From Pyrenula massariospora (Eukaryota > Ascomycota > Eurotiomycetes > Pyrenulales > Pyrenulaceae), in assembly GCA_021030905.1 (NCBI GenBank), contig JAGFMI010000020.1:496001-560000 (forward strand): a DNA stretch of 64,000 nt, given 5' to 3'. Below the pieces are notes generated by a model. It saw only the letters and a program-made list of their open reading frames with translations, did no database searches and was not told where the DNA came from. Numbering within the stretch: the stretch's first letter is position 1; every line of letters begins with the position of its first letter. Both the position numbers and the translations under genes were made by a program. This document shows, piece by piece, positions 11,706-24,400 of the stretch.

Positions 11706-12692
11706 CTAGATATGCGCAGCCTTTGGTAGCTTTGGGGTGTGGGAACCGGTCCCAATCGGAGGCTGTGGATAGATACCCGTGCCCTTGGGAGGGTAAGGAA
11801 CTCCAGTCCCAGTTCCAATCGGAGAGTTGGGCAAAGATCCGGTCCCGATCGGACCTGGGCCTGAGCCGCCTGAGCCATCTGACGATCCTGGTGAGCTCGT
11901 AGGAGGTGGAATAACGATAGTCGTTTCGCTTCCGTAGATGTTCGTGTAGGTAATTGTCTGGCATTTGTTGCAGTTCCCAGAAGATCCGCTGACACCTCCG
12001 TTGCTGACAACGAGGGTCACTGTCGCTGTAGGAGCTGGGCAATAGGCTGGGTAAGGCGATGTTGTGATAGAGCCTCCAGACTCGTTGCCTGAGCCATTCC
12101 CTGAGCCGCTGCCGGATCCGTTGTCGGACCCGGATTGGGATGGAGGAGTTGGGCTGGGGTAGAGTGTTTGGGTCGTCGTGACTGGGTAGCATGTTGTCGT
12201 TGTATAGATGGACGTAGTCAACCAAGTGCTATAATATGTGGTGCCGCCATTCGTGGCCACTGGAGTAGAGCAAGGAACGAATTTTGTGATGGTAGTCGTT
12301 TCGGTGGCTGTATACGTTTGGGTGGTAGTGGTGATGGAAGTGACAGGTGGGCCTGGAGGTGGAGGCGGTGGTGGGTGGCCTGTCGGACCAGGCGGAGGAT
12401 TTGTGTTTCCAGTGCCTGTAGGATAAGGTGGTTTTGGGTATATAACGTCTGATGGAAGAGGGTTTCCAGGAAGAGGATTTCCAGGAAGAGGATTTCCAGG
12501 AAGAGGATTTCCAGGCTGCCCTGAAGGGTTGCTTGGGATGCCAGAGGGATTTGATGGTTGGTTCCCAGAGCCGCCTGTCGGCAGCACTGGAGGGAAGGGC
12601 TCGCCGGTACCCTTCAGAGGACCTTTCCAAAGCCCATTTGGTAACGCGGCAGCGTACCCGGCAAGGGCCGCTAGGATGAGAGACGAGCGCAT
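11706..12692 (-). CDS. Secreted Thr/Ser/Pro/Gly-rich low-complexity protein
   Basis: This is a single exon of 328 aa. The ATG at 12692 begins MRSSLILAALAGYAAALPNG, a clear signal peptide with likely cleavage after AAALP; the frame extends upstream only through non-ATG codons. The mature part has a four-copy PGNPL repeat near residues 60-80, a polyproline run, a Thr/Tyr-rich block (TTTTQTYTATETTTITKF), a Gly/Ser/Asn linker, a Cys-containing segment around GNCNKCQTITYTN, and a C-terminal PIGTG-type repeat. Composition suggests a heavily O-glycosylated cell-wall or extracellular protein. No GPI-type hydrophobic tail is present, so it is more likely soluble or wall-trapped. I do not recognise a defined family or enzymatic domain. 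Confidence 0.75.
   Translation of the reverse strand: MRSSLILAALAGYAAALPNGLWKGPLKGTGEPFPPVLPTGGSGNQPSNPSGIPSNPSGQPGNPLPGNPLPGNPLPGNPLPSDVIYPKPPYPTGTGNTNPPPGPTGHPPPPPPPGPPVTSITTTTQTYTATETTTITKFVPCSTPVATNGGTTYYSTWLTTSIYTTTTCYPVTTTQTLYPSPTPPSQSGSDNGSGSGSGNGSGNESGGSITTSPYPAYCPAPTATVTLVVSNGGVSGSSGNCNKCQTITYTNIYGSETTIVIPPPTSSPGSSDGSGGSGPGPIGTGSLPNSPIGTGTGVPYPPKGTGIYPQPPIGTGSHTPKLPKAAHI
12454..12513. repeat. 15-bp coding tandem repeat, four copies
   Basis: Four adjacent 15-bp units (12454-12468, 12469-12483, 12484-12498, 12499-12513) of ggaagaggatttcca encode four PGNPL pentapeptides in the secreted protein on the minus strand. Three copies are identical and the first differs by one base. This suggests recent slippage or unequal exchange and probable length variation between strains. 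Confidence 0.9.
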
Positions 12693-15600
12693 GAAGGTCG
12701 GTAGAATAGAATAGTATAGAAATAAGATAGGATGCAGCAAGCGATTGACTTGATGAAATACCTAACGAATGTGCTGCGGGTAGGAAATGCTAGGAAGATG
12801 AGGATTTTGGATGATAGGAAAGCATCTGACAAACCTAATATACTATATACCTTACGTCTGAACTGTCTCGTGTCTTCGAAGGGACTCGTTCTAGAGCCTG
12901 CGCACGCCACTGGCGGGCATGGAGAGCGGTTTTCTTGCTATAATTCGATTACGACTGCCGGTGGTGGCACTGTCGACCCGCCAAAAACGAGACGAAGTCA
13001 TCAGAGAATTAGCGCTTCACCGAGATCGACGTGAGACCTCGTGCACGCATGAAAGGGCATATGGACTATGGTATACGCAAGAAGGTGGAAGGTGCTAAGT
13101 GAGTCGGAGGTTGTCGGCAGCTGAGGTTGCCCATCCGAAGTCTTGACCTCTTAGAAGGCCACCAGTGTGTTCGGAATACGATACACGTAACGATATTTTT
13201 AGGAACGCTCGAGTTCGTTGTGGATTAGGCTTGAGAATGTTTCTCGAATCGAAATTCTCTGCTGAGTACGAGTGGCTGACGCTGAGTGCTTTTTGACCAG
13301 ACGTTCGTATGGAATTTTTTGGTACGAACAACAGAGGCACCGATATCGTCTTGGATTGGGCAAAACAAAAATACGACATGCGTGTGCAAGAAAACCGGCG
13401 GTGTATCTGACGTCCGTATTTCGCGCCACAATGATACCACCCGCCCATCGCAGCGTCGTATCCCACCATAAGGCCTCACGGTCTACCCCAGCCTCAATGT
13501 GGCGGGCGCAGACGGCCACCATCACAGCCTTAGAAATCAACCTTGGAACTTCAGACCATATTACTTAGATACTGTTCATTTCAACCGAACGCAAAGAATC
13601 GTCAATCCCGTCAGCGGAAGGTTCTCGCTACTTCTACGCCGAACTGTCATCGCTTCAAGCTGCATTAACATACAGTCACGAGTATAGTATGACGAGGCTC
13701 GAGTTTCTCTGGCTCAAGAACTAAAATCACGTCTACCATGGTGAGTGTATGACCATTAGTGCTGCCAATCAACGATGCGCTGGGACAGTGAATCAATACA
13801 CTCGTATTCGCTCTCAACAGATATTGTGTCCTCTGTCGCGAGAGAGATCAAGCTCCTAGTCAGCCTAAAGGGAAGTAGTGACCACTCCACCGTCGGCCTA
13901 TAACACGAGCATGATCCCCTCCTCGGCCAGCTTCGTCGCCGCCTCGCTGCCACGTTGCTCTCAGAGCCATAGCCGAGCGGAGGAAACTCTCGCGGAGAAA
14001 CATGCCATAACGCAGAGCATTTATTGTCTTGAATTCAACTCGCATTTGGCGTACTCGTTAGCACCATCTTAAATGCCTGAGCGTTGTCGAATGTCTCTCG
14101 ATCTACAAGGCGAAATCTCCTCCACGAGTGACCAATGCCAGCCAGTGAGACGTAAAAGGTGTGATCACACCTCTCTGAGGTCGACCTTGGCTTGTTAGCT
14201 TGCTTCGTAGACCATATTAGTCCCCACAATTTCGACTTTTTCGTTCTACTTCGTCAGATACAACCCACCTTGAATCAGGTGGCTCTCTAGACAGAGCAGC
14301 ATTTTTTAAACTTAGCATTGGAAACCCATGTAAAGAAATGAACTTTCGAAGTATCTATGTGACATTGTCGTCAAACTTTTATCAATAGGCCAAAGAATCC
14401 AAGCACATTTTATGTTGAGGAAGGTTGAGGCGCGTTATTGCGATTTATTTTTGCGATGTCCCATGCATTGATGCGCGATCGCCTTTCGAATGCGTCGTTT
14501 TTCACGGACGAGCACAGTTGTGATCAAGATGCATAACGATCTTGAGTAAGCACGCACAAGATCATAGCGCCGAGCAACCTGTTCAAAGCTAGTATGTCGT
14601 AACAAGCAGCCCCTCCGCTTCATGCCCCATACTAGATGGATATAGCGAACCCGATTTCACGGTTGACTGTCGTGTGGTTGACTTCCAAACGCTGATCTTC
14701 GATGACTCCAATTGTGAGATTTGTTCAATCCAGCAGTGTGAGCCGAGGAATACCTGCGTTTCAGATTAAGCTCATGGCCGATCGTTGATCGACAGAGGGA
14801 GGCACTGGGCAATTTCCCAGCGCATCATGACATTCTCAGTGACGTTGATGGCGTTGGTTGAGATTTATGAATGATGGTGAAGAGGTCTGTCCTACAAAAA
14901 GAGAGCGGATCTATGCATCATGAAACCGACTGGTCGCTTCACACTGTGCTGCACGTATGGGTGATTGGAGGTTTCTGTTACCCCTGAAGTCGAGATCGAC
15001 GAGAATGATGAATGTCCACGTGCTTTTTCTCGCCTCACTGCGGGGCTTGCCGGGCAGACGTTCACGGACCAGCCGTCAAAAGGGGCGGTTGATGGAAAAG
15101 TATGTCTTAGCGAAACGGAGGGTTCCAGAAGATCGCGCGTCCCGCGTTTAGAGATCGGTGGATCTGGGATTGAGGAGTGTTGTCGAGGTTGTGAAAAGTT
15201 AATTGCAATAATGTAATAGGAGCTGCGCTGAGGGTTTTCAGAAAGCTGTTGCAACCTGCATAGAGATTCAATAATATCAGACCCTGAATGAGACGACCGT
15301 GGCAGTAGCGGCTAGCTGAGAAACGCCGTCCTCTGACTGGTCCTTGGGCACGCCGTTGGCTGAGGGCGACGACGCTTTGGGCGGTGGCGGCGATAAATCC
15401 AGCGATGGAGGGTGATGCGTAGAGGGGTCAGTTGGGAATAGGAGAAGCTGCATACAAATTCTTCCCAGACCACGAATGACAATCTTTGACGACGGCGACT
15501 GACGAAGTCTTCGCCGGGGGATACCGGTCCCGTCACGCCAGAGGGTTGCCAGTTGGGGACGTTGGCGACAGGCGACGTGAGAATGCTCGTAGGAGGAGGC

Positions 15601-16288
15601 GCACAGGTAGCGACCGTCATTCGGCCCCTGTTTTGCAACTCGACCGTGGTTCCATTGGTCGGATGGCAGGCTAAGCTCCCAAGAATAAGCAAGCTACGAC
15701 ATAGAGTGCTCGAAGCGGGCGTGCTCTGTGCTGTGCTGCCGCTCCCCGAAAGGGTTATCCTCCACCCAACTCCTCCAGATTTCTATTCCCCCCTTACCAG
15801 CCTCATCACCAATTGTGCCGTATCCTCAACACCACCTACCAGCACGCCCCTCCTCGATGACACCTAATACATAATTTTCCTTCGCTATACTGTCGATTCG
15901 ATCGTATCCCTTCATTGCATTTAGGGTCCTGCGCCGACAGAGGACAAAGGGACCCTTGACCTGGCCTGTCCCCGCGTGACACCAGCCCCGAACCAAGCTT
16001 TTCTTGAGCCAACTTCTCGTTAAGAACCACTACCCTGGGCCAACTTCCGCATCTAGGTAGCCCAAGAATCCATTCAACTCTCACTTACGCCAGCGACCAT
16101 CTGTTCGAGCCGAAACCCTGAAGACGAGCTTCCACAGCTTGCCTTCGCAAGGGGTGGGTTCGCCTCGCCAACGACCAGCCGCTTCCTGTGTGACCGATCT
16201 GGTGCGACTCATTGCCAGGAAGCGCCGTCGGCTTTCAAAGCGCCCAGATGCAAAGGTCTTCGCAAGAAAAGCCCATCCGCTCCCTATA
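12693..16288. other. Gene-poor stretch between the secreted protein and Nik1 kinase genes
   Basis: About 3.6 kb contain many short open frames on both strands, none with a recognisable family. The base composition is not strongly AT-rich, so heavy repeat-induced mutation is not evident. The last part upstream of 16289 is the promoter and leader of the histidine kinase gene. One weak spliced candidate at 15277-15692 is listed separately. Confidence 0.45.
15277..15692 (-). CDS. Weak candidate: spliced Ser/Thr/Pro-rich hypothetical protein, 5' end unresolved
   Basis: A minus-strand frame from about 15692 reads into Ser/Thr/Pro-rich sequence (TSILTSPVANVPNWQPSGV) and reaches a GTCAGT donor at 15503. 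A TGCAG acceptor at 15448 gives a 56-bp intron. Splicing joins the frame in phase to a 57-codon exon (15447-15277) rich in Pro and Ser that ends at a TGA. The splice match and composition suggest a small gene. However, no in-frame ATG lies at the start of the first exon, an upstream in-frame TAG exists, and a plus-strand frame overlaps. It could be a partial gene with an unseen first exon, or chance. Confidence 0.22.
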
Positions 16289-19200
16289 ATGTCCGGCGCC
16301 GATGAAACTCTGTCGGCCGCTACCTCTATCCTTAATGGCCTCGCTCGCGGCGCTGTGGCCTCCCGCGACAGCTCTCCCTACGCTACGAGTCCGAGGGTAG
16401 GTTCATCCAATGGGCTTACTCTACAAAAATTCAGTCTTCCGGGTGACAACAGTTCTGCCAAACAAGCTTTTGAAGCTGAGCTATCAGCACTAGCAAGACG
16501 AATTCAATACTTGGAAAGTAAAGCAGATTCCGTCAATCAAGCCCTACCAGATACTCCGAATGAGCTCCCTCTCTTTTCGCCTTTCGACAAAGAGGGTAGA
16601 ACGCCCCCCAGCCCACTATCCCGCCATTCGAGCGGTCAGCCACCGAAAAGACAACCGTCCCTCCCACACAGATCGGCGAGAATCTCGAACTTGTTGGCTG
16701 CAAGAGAACACCGAAACGGCGACCTCGATAATTCTAGAACTGTAAGCGAGGCAGACATCAATGCCATCCGAGACTATGTAGAAAAGCAAGCCGAACAGAT
16801 ACACTCTCAAAAAGACGTTATTCAGCAAGTGAAGGATGAGTTGCATGAGCGATCTGAACAAACACAGCAAGAGCTTGTCCGCGTGGAAAATGAGGATGTC
16901 GGCCTACTGGAGCGAGAGCTTCGCAAGCACCAACAAGCGAATGAAGCTTTTCAGAAAGCCCTTCGTGAAATCGGAAGTATCATTACTCAAGTCGCAAATG
17001 GTGATCTATCGATGCGAGTCCAAATACACACTACAGAAATGGACCCAGAAATAAGCGCTTTTAAGAAGACGATCAACAACATGATGGATCAATTAGAAAT
17101 ATTTGGAGATGAAGTGTCTCGCGTTGCACGAGAGGTTGGCACCGAGGGGATTCTTGGCGGTCAAGCCCAAATAGCGGATGTGCAAGGTGTTTGGAAAGAG
17201 CTGACAGACAATGGTAGGTAACCGGGTCGCCAATCTTATCACTTTCTACTGACGTTGAACAGTGAATACTATGGCCTCCAACCTTACCGGACAGGTCCGA
17301 GAGATTGCAGTGGTTACGAAAGCTGTTGCGTCCGGCGACCTCAGCCAAAAAGTCCAGAGCAAAGCGCAGGGTGAAATCTTTGAGCTCCAGCACACCATCA
17401 ACACAATGGTGGACCAGTTAAGAACTTTTGCAACCGAGGTGACGCGTGTCGCTAGGGACGTGGGTACCGAAGGCGCTCTAGGTGGTCAAGCACGGATTGA
17501 TGGTGTGCAAGGTACTTGGAACGAGCTCACGGTCAATGTCAACGCTATGGCAGACAACTTGACAACTCAAGTGAGAGACATTGCCACCGTAACCACTGCA
17601 GTCGCTAAGGGCGACTTGACGCAAAAAGTGACCGCCAGTTGCAAAGGTGAAATCTTAGAGCTCAAGACGACGATCAACTCCATGGTTGACCAATTGAAGC
17701 AATTTGCCCAAGAGGTAACTAAAATTGCAAAAGAAGTTGGCACAGATGGCGTTCTAGGCGGGCAAGCAACTGTGCACGATGTTAAAGGCACCTGGCGAGC
17801 CTTGACAGAAAATGTCAACGGCATGGCCAACAACCTTACCACCCAAGTGCGGGAGATAGCTGCTGTCACGACCGCTGTCGCAAAAGGAGACTTATCCAAG
17901 AAGGTGACTGCGGACGTTCAAGGGGAGATTCTAGACTTGAAAAATACAATCAACTCTATGGTGGACCGGCTGAACACCTTTGCCTTTGAAGTCAGCAAGG
18001 TCGCCCGTGAGGTTGGGACGGATGGGACGTTGGGTGGACAAGCTAATGTCGACAACGTGGACGGCAAGTGGAAGGACCTGACCGACAATGTCAATACAAT
18101 GGCTCAGAATCTTACTTCTCAGGTAAGAGGTATCTCAGAAGTTACTCAAGCTATCGCTGCTGGAGACCTGTCGAAGAAGATTGAGGTGGAAGCACAAGGC
18201 GAGGTCCTGACCTTGAAGAACACCATTAACGACATGGTCGACCGTCTTGCCAATTTTGCCAAGGAACTGAAACGGGTGGCACGCGAAGTCGGGGTCGACG
18301 GAAAAATGGGCGGCCAGGCCAATGTTGAGGGAATCCGTGGTAGATGGAAAGAGATCACTACCGATGTCAACACAATGGCTGAGAATTTGACGTCCCAAGT
18401 TCGTGCTTTCGGGGAAATCACGGACTCTGCCACAGATGGAAAGTTCAACAACATGATCAGCGTCATGGCCGCCGGCGAGATGGGTGAGTTGAAGCGAAAA
18501 ATCAACAAGATGGTGTCCAACCTCCGCGACAGTATTCAGCGCAATACGAGTGCTCGCGAAGCGGCCGAACTAGCCAACCGCACCAAGTCCGAATTCTTAG
18601 CAAACATGAGTCACGAGATACGAACGCCAATGAATGGTATCATTGGGATGACCCAATTAACGCTAGATACCGACGATTTGAAACCATACCCTCGCGAAAT
18701 GCTTAATGTTGTCCATAATCTTGCTAATAGTTTGCTGACGATCATCGACGATATTCTGGACATTTCTAAAATCGAAGCGAATCGGATGATCATCGAGAGT
18801 ATACCTTTTACTGTCCGAGGGACAGTCTTCAACGCGCTCAAATCGCTGGCGGTTCGAGCGAACGAAAAGTCGATAAGTCTGGCCTTTGAGGTTGACGGTT
18901 CCGTGCCAGACTATGTCATTGGAGATCCTTTCCGTCTTCGTCAGATCATTTTAAATCTTGTTGGCAATGCCATCAAGTTTACGGAACATGGGGAAGTAAA
19001 GGTCCGAATAGGCCGATCTACAGATTTATCGTCTTCTTGCACAGCGGACGAGTTTGCCTTTGAATTTGAAGTCTGTGACACTGGCATTGGCATCGAATCG
19101 GACAAACTCGACTTGATTTTTGACACCTTCCAGCAAGCGGATGGCTCAACGACGAGGAAGTTTGGCGGTACAGGTCTTGGTCTATCCATATCGAAGAAGC

Positions 19201-20448
19201 TTGTGCATCTCATGGGCGGCACTATCTGGGTCACCTCGGATTACGGGAAAGGAAGCAATTTCCATTTCACATGTCTCGTGAAGGTAGCAGGGCAGGACAC
19301 CAGCGTCATCAGCTCTCAACTTCATCCCTATCAACATCATCGGGTAGTGTTTGTTGACAACGGATTGACAGGGTGCGCTCCGCAGATTGAGAAGATGCTT
19401 CAACAGCTTGGTCTCGACCCTCTCGTTGTCGACAATGAGGATGATGTTCCTCCCCCGGAACACATCGATTCTACTGGCAAAGAAACTGGTCATGCCTATG
19501 ATGTCATCATTGTGGACTCAGTTGAAAGCGCAAGGAGACTACGAAAATGGGAATCGTATAAGTTCATACCCATGGTTCTTCTCTGTCCTGTGGTATCCGT
19601 CAGCTTAAAATCGGCGCTCGATCTAGGCATCACGTCGTACATGACAACGCCATGTCGGGTTGTCGACCTCGGCAATAGCATGATCCCAGCTTTAGAGGGG
19701 CGATCCGCGCCAACTTTGACGGACCATTCAAAATCTTTCACAATCCTCCTGGCTGAGGACAATGATGTCAATCAAAAATTAGCTGTGAGAATCTTACAAA
19801 AGTATCATCATGTGGTCGATGTGGTCAACAACGGCCAAGAAGCTTACGAAGCGGTTCAGAGGAAGGCAGCCCGGGACGACAAGTACGATGTTATCTTAAT
19901 GGATGTGCAAATGCCGGTCATGGGAGGCTTTGAAGCTACGGCCAAGATACGGCAATGGGAAAAAGAGAGCACTCCTGGCCAACGGACACCAATTATAGCA
20001 TTGACTGCGCACGCCATGTTAGGAGATCGCGAGAAGTGCATCCAAGCGCAAATGGACGAATACTTATCGAAGCCGCTTAAGCAGACGCAAATGATGCAAA
20101 CAATTCTCAAAACTGCAACGCTTGGGGGCTTGGGCTCTTCCCTGTTACCAAAAAGTAAGGAAGTCCGAATGTCCTCGACGAATGACTCGAGCGTGTCGAT
20201 AACAGCAAAATCCACCACTACCGGCGGTGGGCACACAAGGACCAATTCAAGGCCTGCTATGAACGAGCGTGCTATTACAACCACTGGGCCGATCAATCAT
20301 GGCAGCGTTGAAAGCCCATCAGCTACGAACGAAGTGGATCCAATGGAGCAGGTATTTGTGAGAACCTCCCAATTCTGATTCCAGTATTAACTAATCTATC
20401 TCACAGCTCACTACTCCTCAGGTACTACTGCGCTCGCATAGTAGCTGA
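16289..20448 (+). CDS. nik1: Group III hybrid histidine kinase (Nik1/Os-1 type)
   Basis: Exons 16289-17213, 17263-20351 and 20422-20448 give 1346 aa. The first ATG in the frame is 16289 ([21 protein letters not shown]). After a coiled region come five full 92-residue HAMP repeats and a partial sixth. Full repeats 2-5 start near residues 309, 401, 493 and 585 and the partial at 677; each has the pattern VNxMAxNLTxQVR...GDLxxKV...GGQA. Next are the HisKA box ([14 protein letters not shown], phospho-His about 759), the ATPase boxes ([24 protein letters not shown]), and a receiver with phospho-Asp about 1189 ([13 protein letters not shown]) and Lys in EYLSKPLK. This cytosolic kinase senses osmotic stress and is the site of action of phenylpyrrole and dicarboximide fungicides, signalling through Ypd1 and Ssk1 to the HOG MAPK. 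Splicing of the last intron restores the family-type ending LLRSHSS. A nearer acceptor at 20406 would add LTTPQ. Confidence 0.96.
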
Positions 20449-21459
20449 TTATTGCTCGGGAGCGGGTGCGCTCTTCTCTCTTGGATCTGTCGGACTTTCA
20501 TGGGTATTCTAGCGGGCGGCAAGCGATGCATTCTGTATGGCGTTTCTGGAGAAACTGGGGCATGAAGACAGCTTGTGGGGTTGGGGTTCTGGCCGAAAGC
20601 TGTCGCCAGTGTGTTTTCACCTATTGGATGAAGGAAAGATGGCTTTTACATCGTCGCATATCCTTATCTCATTGTTTGTGCGATTCCCTTGGAGATATAT
20701 GGCCTGTAAGACAGGGTCTAGTAAACGCGAGCACTGCGAGCACTGTTCGTTGAAGCTGATGCTCTGATCTATTAAGAATGGCTGAAGGTGTCGTATGGCT
20801 CTAGGGCTGCTGCTTGCCCGCATAGGTGAGTTGGGCACGAGGCGCATACATTTGTCACCGTGAAGAAGCATGTTACCAACACGAACCAAGGGGCAAATGC
20901 CTCTGAGACACCGCATTCTTGGATGTGGCCCCTCGACCTCCCTTGATACTCCAAGGATTCACAGCGACGACCGGGGAAGTTCTCCTCGCCTAGCCCAATC
21001 GGGAACTGTCAGGGTGGGTCCACGCCAGCCAGCGAAAAGCACGCTTCACCCGCAATTGCGCGCCCCCATTTCCGCCGCGACCCTTCCTCCGTACATTGTC
21101 TTCCTCCCGAACCACGATCGACAGCAAAGTATTTTGACCAAGGCGACATCGGTTGTACCTCTTCCATGACCATTCCCCAGTGATCTCACCGCAGGACTGA
21201 GAAACGCTCATCAGTGCGCAGCCTGACCGGTCGTCTTGATTACCTCCGCGAGGACCTCCGCCCAGAGGATATTCTATTTCCATCGCACTTGGCCGTCAGA
21301 GTGAGATCTCAGGCACCTAGCCAAAGACACAGCATGGAAGTTCGAGATCTGGGTTCTCCGGTTATCCCGTAACGCGAAAGCCACGAGGGTTGCAGCTCTC
21401 ACTCTTCTTATGCCAAGACTGCGTCCTCAAAGGCAATCTTGTATAACGGCCCTGAAGCA
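20449..21459. other. Spacer between the two histidine kinase genes
   Basis: About 1.0 kb hold the 3' flank of the Nik1-type gene and the promoter and leader of the Sln1-type gene, both on the plus strand. No open frame with family resemblance and no repeat is seen. Confidence 0.5.
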
Positions 21460-24400
21460 ATGCGTCTCCCAATTCGAGAGCAGCTGGGTCTGCTGGTGAT
21501 CTTATGCGCCCTTTTTTCCCTTGCAGTCCTGGCAATCGCGGTGGTATGGGCGACCTTCCCAGAGCCAATTACAGGTTGTGATAGCTGACGGTTTATTACA
21601 CTAGTGGGTGCAAAGCTACGACTTCATCATAGACATTCGGTTGGGACTCCTTCTCTGAAAGGCGACACCTCTGCTAATAACTGATATATATAGGTTGTCC
21701 GGTTTGTCGCTCACCGCATCCCTTAAAGCCGCGCAACTGGCCGATAATCTCCTTCTTTTTCAAACTTCGATTGAAGCCATCTCCACACGCATCCTAATTC
21801 AAAGAGCTCTACAACGCTACAATAATGGTATACACCCTCTTCATGAACAATGTGGAGTTTGTAGAAGACGTGCTGATCGTTTTGGACAAAAGGCAACAAC
21901 ACGCAGGCCAATTGGGTACAAGCAAACAGTGATTTACAGAGCGCCCTCTCAACCAATGGTGTCAACGCCCTTTTGATGCAAGGCATGGTCTTTCCCAAAA
22001 ATGACACTGGTCTGAACGGGCGATTCAGCGTCGTTAATGTAACTGGCAATGGATTAGACGGATCTGTCACATTACCTTACACATATCCGAATGGTAGCGC
22101 TGTTCTTTTGGGTGACGACGATCCATCGGGATTAGGTCATCCGCCGTCGTTGTATCCGAATTTTACTTATGTCGAACGCCGTGTGAACTCCACCTTCAAT
22201 AATACCCATGCCATTACCAATGGCCAAGAGTTAGGCAACACGGACACATTGGTATTAGGGCCTCTCACGGTTAACGAAACACTGTCGCTCATGTCACTCA
22301 CTGTCTCCATAAATAACAATACCTCACGAGACGACATCCTCGGTTGGCTCACGGTTGTGGTGGACACATCAATGCTTTACCAAATCATTCAGTCACCTGA
22401 AGGTCTTGGTTCTACAGGAGGTGTCCTTATCGTTGGTCCCAACACATTGAACAGCACTTACGGGATCGATCCTAGGACAAATCCAGAAAAGATAGACGGG
22501 GAGCAGTCTGTACGTTTTGTATTTCCTCCCCCATCACAACAGGTGGTGTCAGGGAGACATACACGACGCGAAGTCAAGACTGGCAATGCCGAACTGCCCT
22601 TCTTAATGAAAAACTATCCAGCTGTCGTCGATGCATACACAAGCAGAAACCATGTAGCTAACAATGCTGGTGCTATGATCTCCTCCCACAACGAGGAGAA
22701 TAAGCTTGTTTCCGTCGGCTACGCAACGCTCTCCAATACATTTGTCGATTGGGTTCTAGTGGTTGAACAGTCCCATGGAGAAGTTTATGCTCCTGTTGAC
22801 AAGTTGCGCAAAATTGTGCTAGCTTGTAGGTCGAGATATCTTTCGCCTGTGGCAAGCGATGCTAACATTTGCGCAGGCGTTTTCGGGACCGCCGGACTCA
22901 TTCTCATCCTCATGTTTCCAGTGGCGCATCTCTCTGTTAGGCCGATTCGCCAACTGCGTGCGGCAACTCTCAAGACCGTGGAGCCGTACATTCCGGATTC
23001 CTCGTCCTCTGGTGGTTTCTCTCGGGTAGAAGAGAGACACAGTTCTGGCGAGGATGGCAACGCAGATGAAACTGAAGCAAAGAAAGAAGGTTTTCTTGGT
23101 GCCGTATCGCGTTGGACTAATGGTAAACGACCCAAGCGGAAGCCTCGTTCTCGACTCGATGGGTCAAGACGGACTTTCAGAATCCCCGGGAAGGTTCCTA
23201 CAAGAAAGCACTGGGTTCGAGATGAACTGACAGACTTGACCGAGACTTTCAACGACATGTCCGACGAACTCGTCATGCAATATGAGAGACTGGAAGAGAG
23301 AGTAAAAGCGCGGACTGCCGAGCTTGAACTTAGCAAGCAAGCTGCTGAGGTAGCCAATGAGAGCAAAACACTTTTCATTGCTAACATATCTCATGAGTTG
23401 AAGACACCACTCAATGGTATCCTAGGCATGTGTGCAGTGTGCATGCAGGAAAACGACTTGAAGAAAGTTAGGCAGTCGCTCGGCATTATTTACAAATCAG
23501 GCGATCTTTTACTTCATTTACTCACGGACCTGCTCACATTCAGTAAGAATTCTATCGGTCAGCAACTTCCACTTGAGGAGCGAGAATTTCGTCTTGGGGA
23601 TATAAGCTCTCAAATTCTACCCATCTTTGAGAAGCAAGCCAAAGACAGCTCCATCAATCTTTCAGTCGCATACCAGGGGCCAAACGACCAGTTTGGCAAC
23701 ACTGATGCAGATTCAGACGTGAAGACGTATGGACCCTTCGGCACTGGTCGGGTGGAAGATATGTGCGTCTGGGGAGACAGAAACAGAATCTTGCAAGTTA
23801 TCATCAATCTAGTCAGCAACAGCCTCAAGTTCACTCCACCAAAGGGCATGGTTGAGGTTCGGCTTCGCTGTGTCGGTTTAGAGTCAGAGCAAGAACTACT
23901 GCTCAGAACTGGAAGTCGACAGGGATCTCTTCAATCGCGAGTTTCAAAACAATCTAGACGTCACAGCAAGCCAAAACAGAGAGGTAGCTCAGAAACATCA
24001 GTCTCGCCATCGGCTGCTACTGATGGCGCCAATTCTCCAGAGCCCGATTCCATCCTGAACGTCAATGTCTCCGGCGCCACCAAACAAATTCCAAAAGTGG
24101 CTATCCGAAAGCGATCAATGTCTCCTGCCCCAATAAATACCAAAAACCTCATCTTTGAATTTGAAGTCGAGGATACAGGCCCGGGTATACCAGAAAGCCA
24201 ACAGCAACGGGTATTTGAACCGTTTATTCAAGGTGACCTCGGGTTGAGTAGGAAATATGGCGGTACGGGACTCGGTCTAAGTATTTGTACGCAGCTCGCT
24301 GGTCTCATGGGAGGTAACATGTCTCTAAAGAGCACGCCTGGTATTGGAAGTACCTTCACGATGCGAATCCCATTACGCTATGTGAAAGAACGAGCCGAGT

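Noticed and set aside
12452-12679. Plus-strand frame with EEDFQ repeats
   Set aside because: It is the antisense reading of the PGNPL repeat in the well-supported secreted-protein gene.
6428-12692. Secondary-metabolite (terpenoid) cluster around HMG-CoA reductase
   Set aside because: No cyclase, prenyltransferase, P450 or cluster regulator is nearby; neighbours are SPA2 and a secreted low-complexity protein.
15553-15867. Plus-strand frame of about 104 codons upstream of the Nik1 gene
   Set aside because: It has no ATG at its start and no family resemblance, and competes with a minus-strand spliced candidate; neither is strong.
16139-16288. Upstream extension of the Nik1 frame by 50 codons
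   Set aside because: It starts at a TTG; the first ATG is at 16289 and fits the family-type N-terminus.
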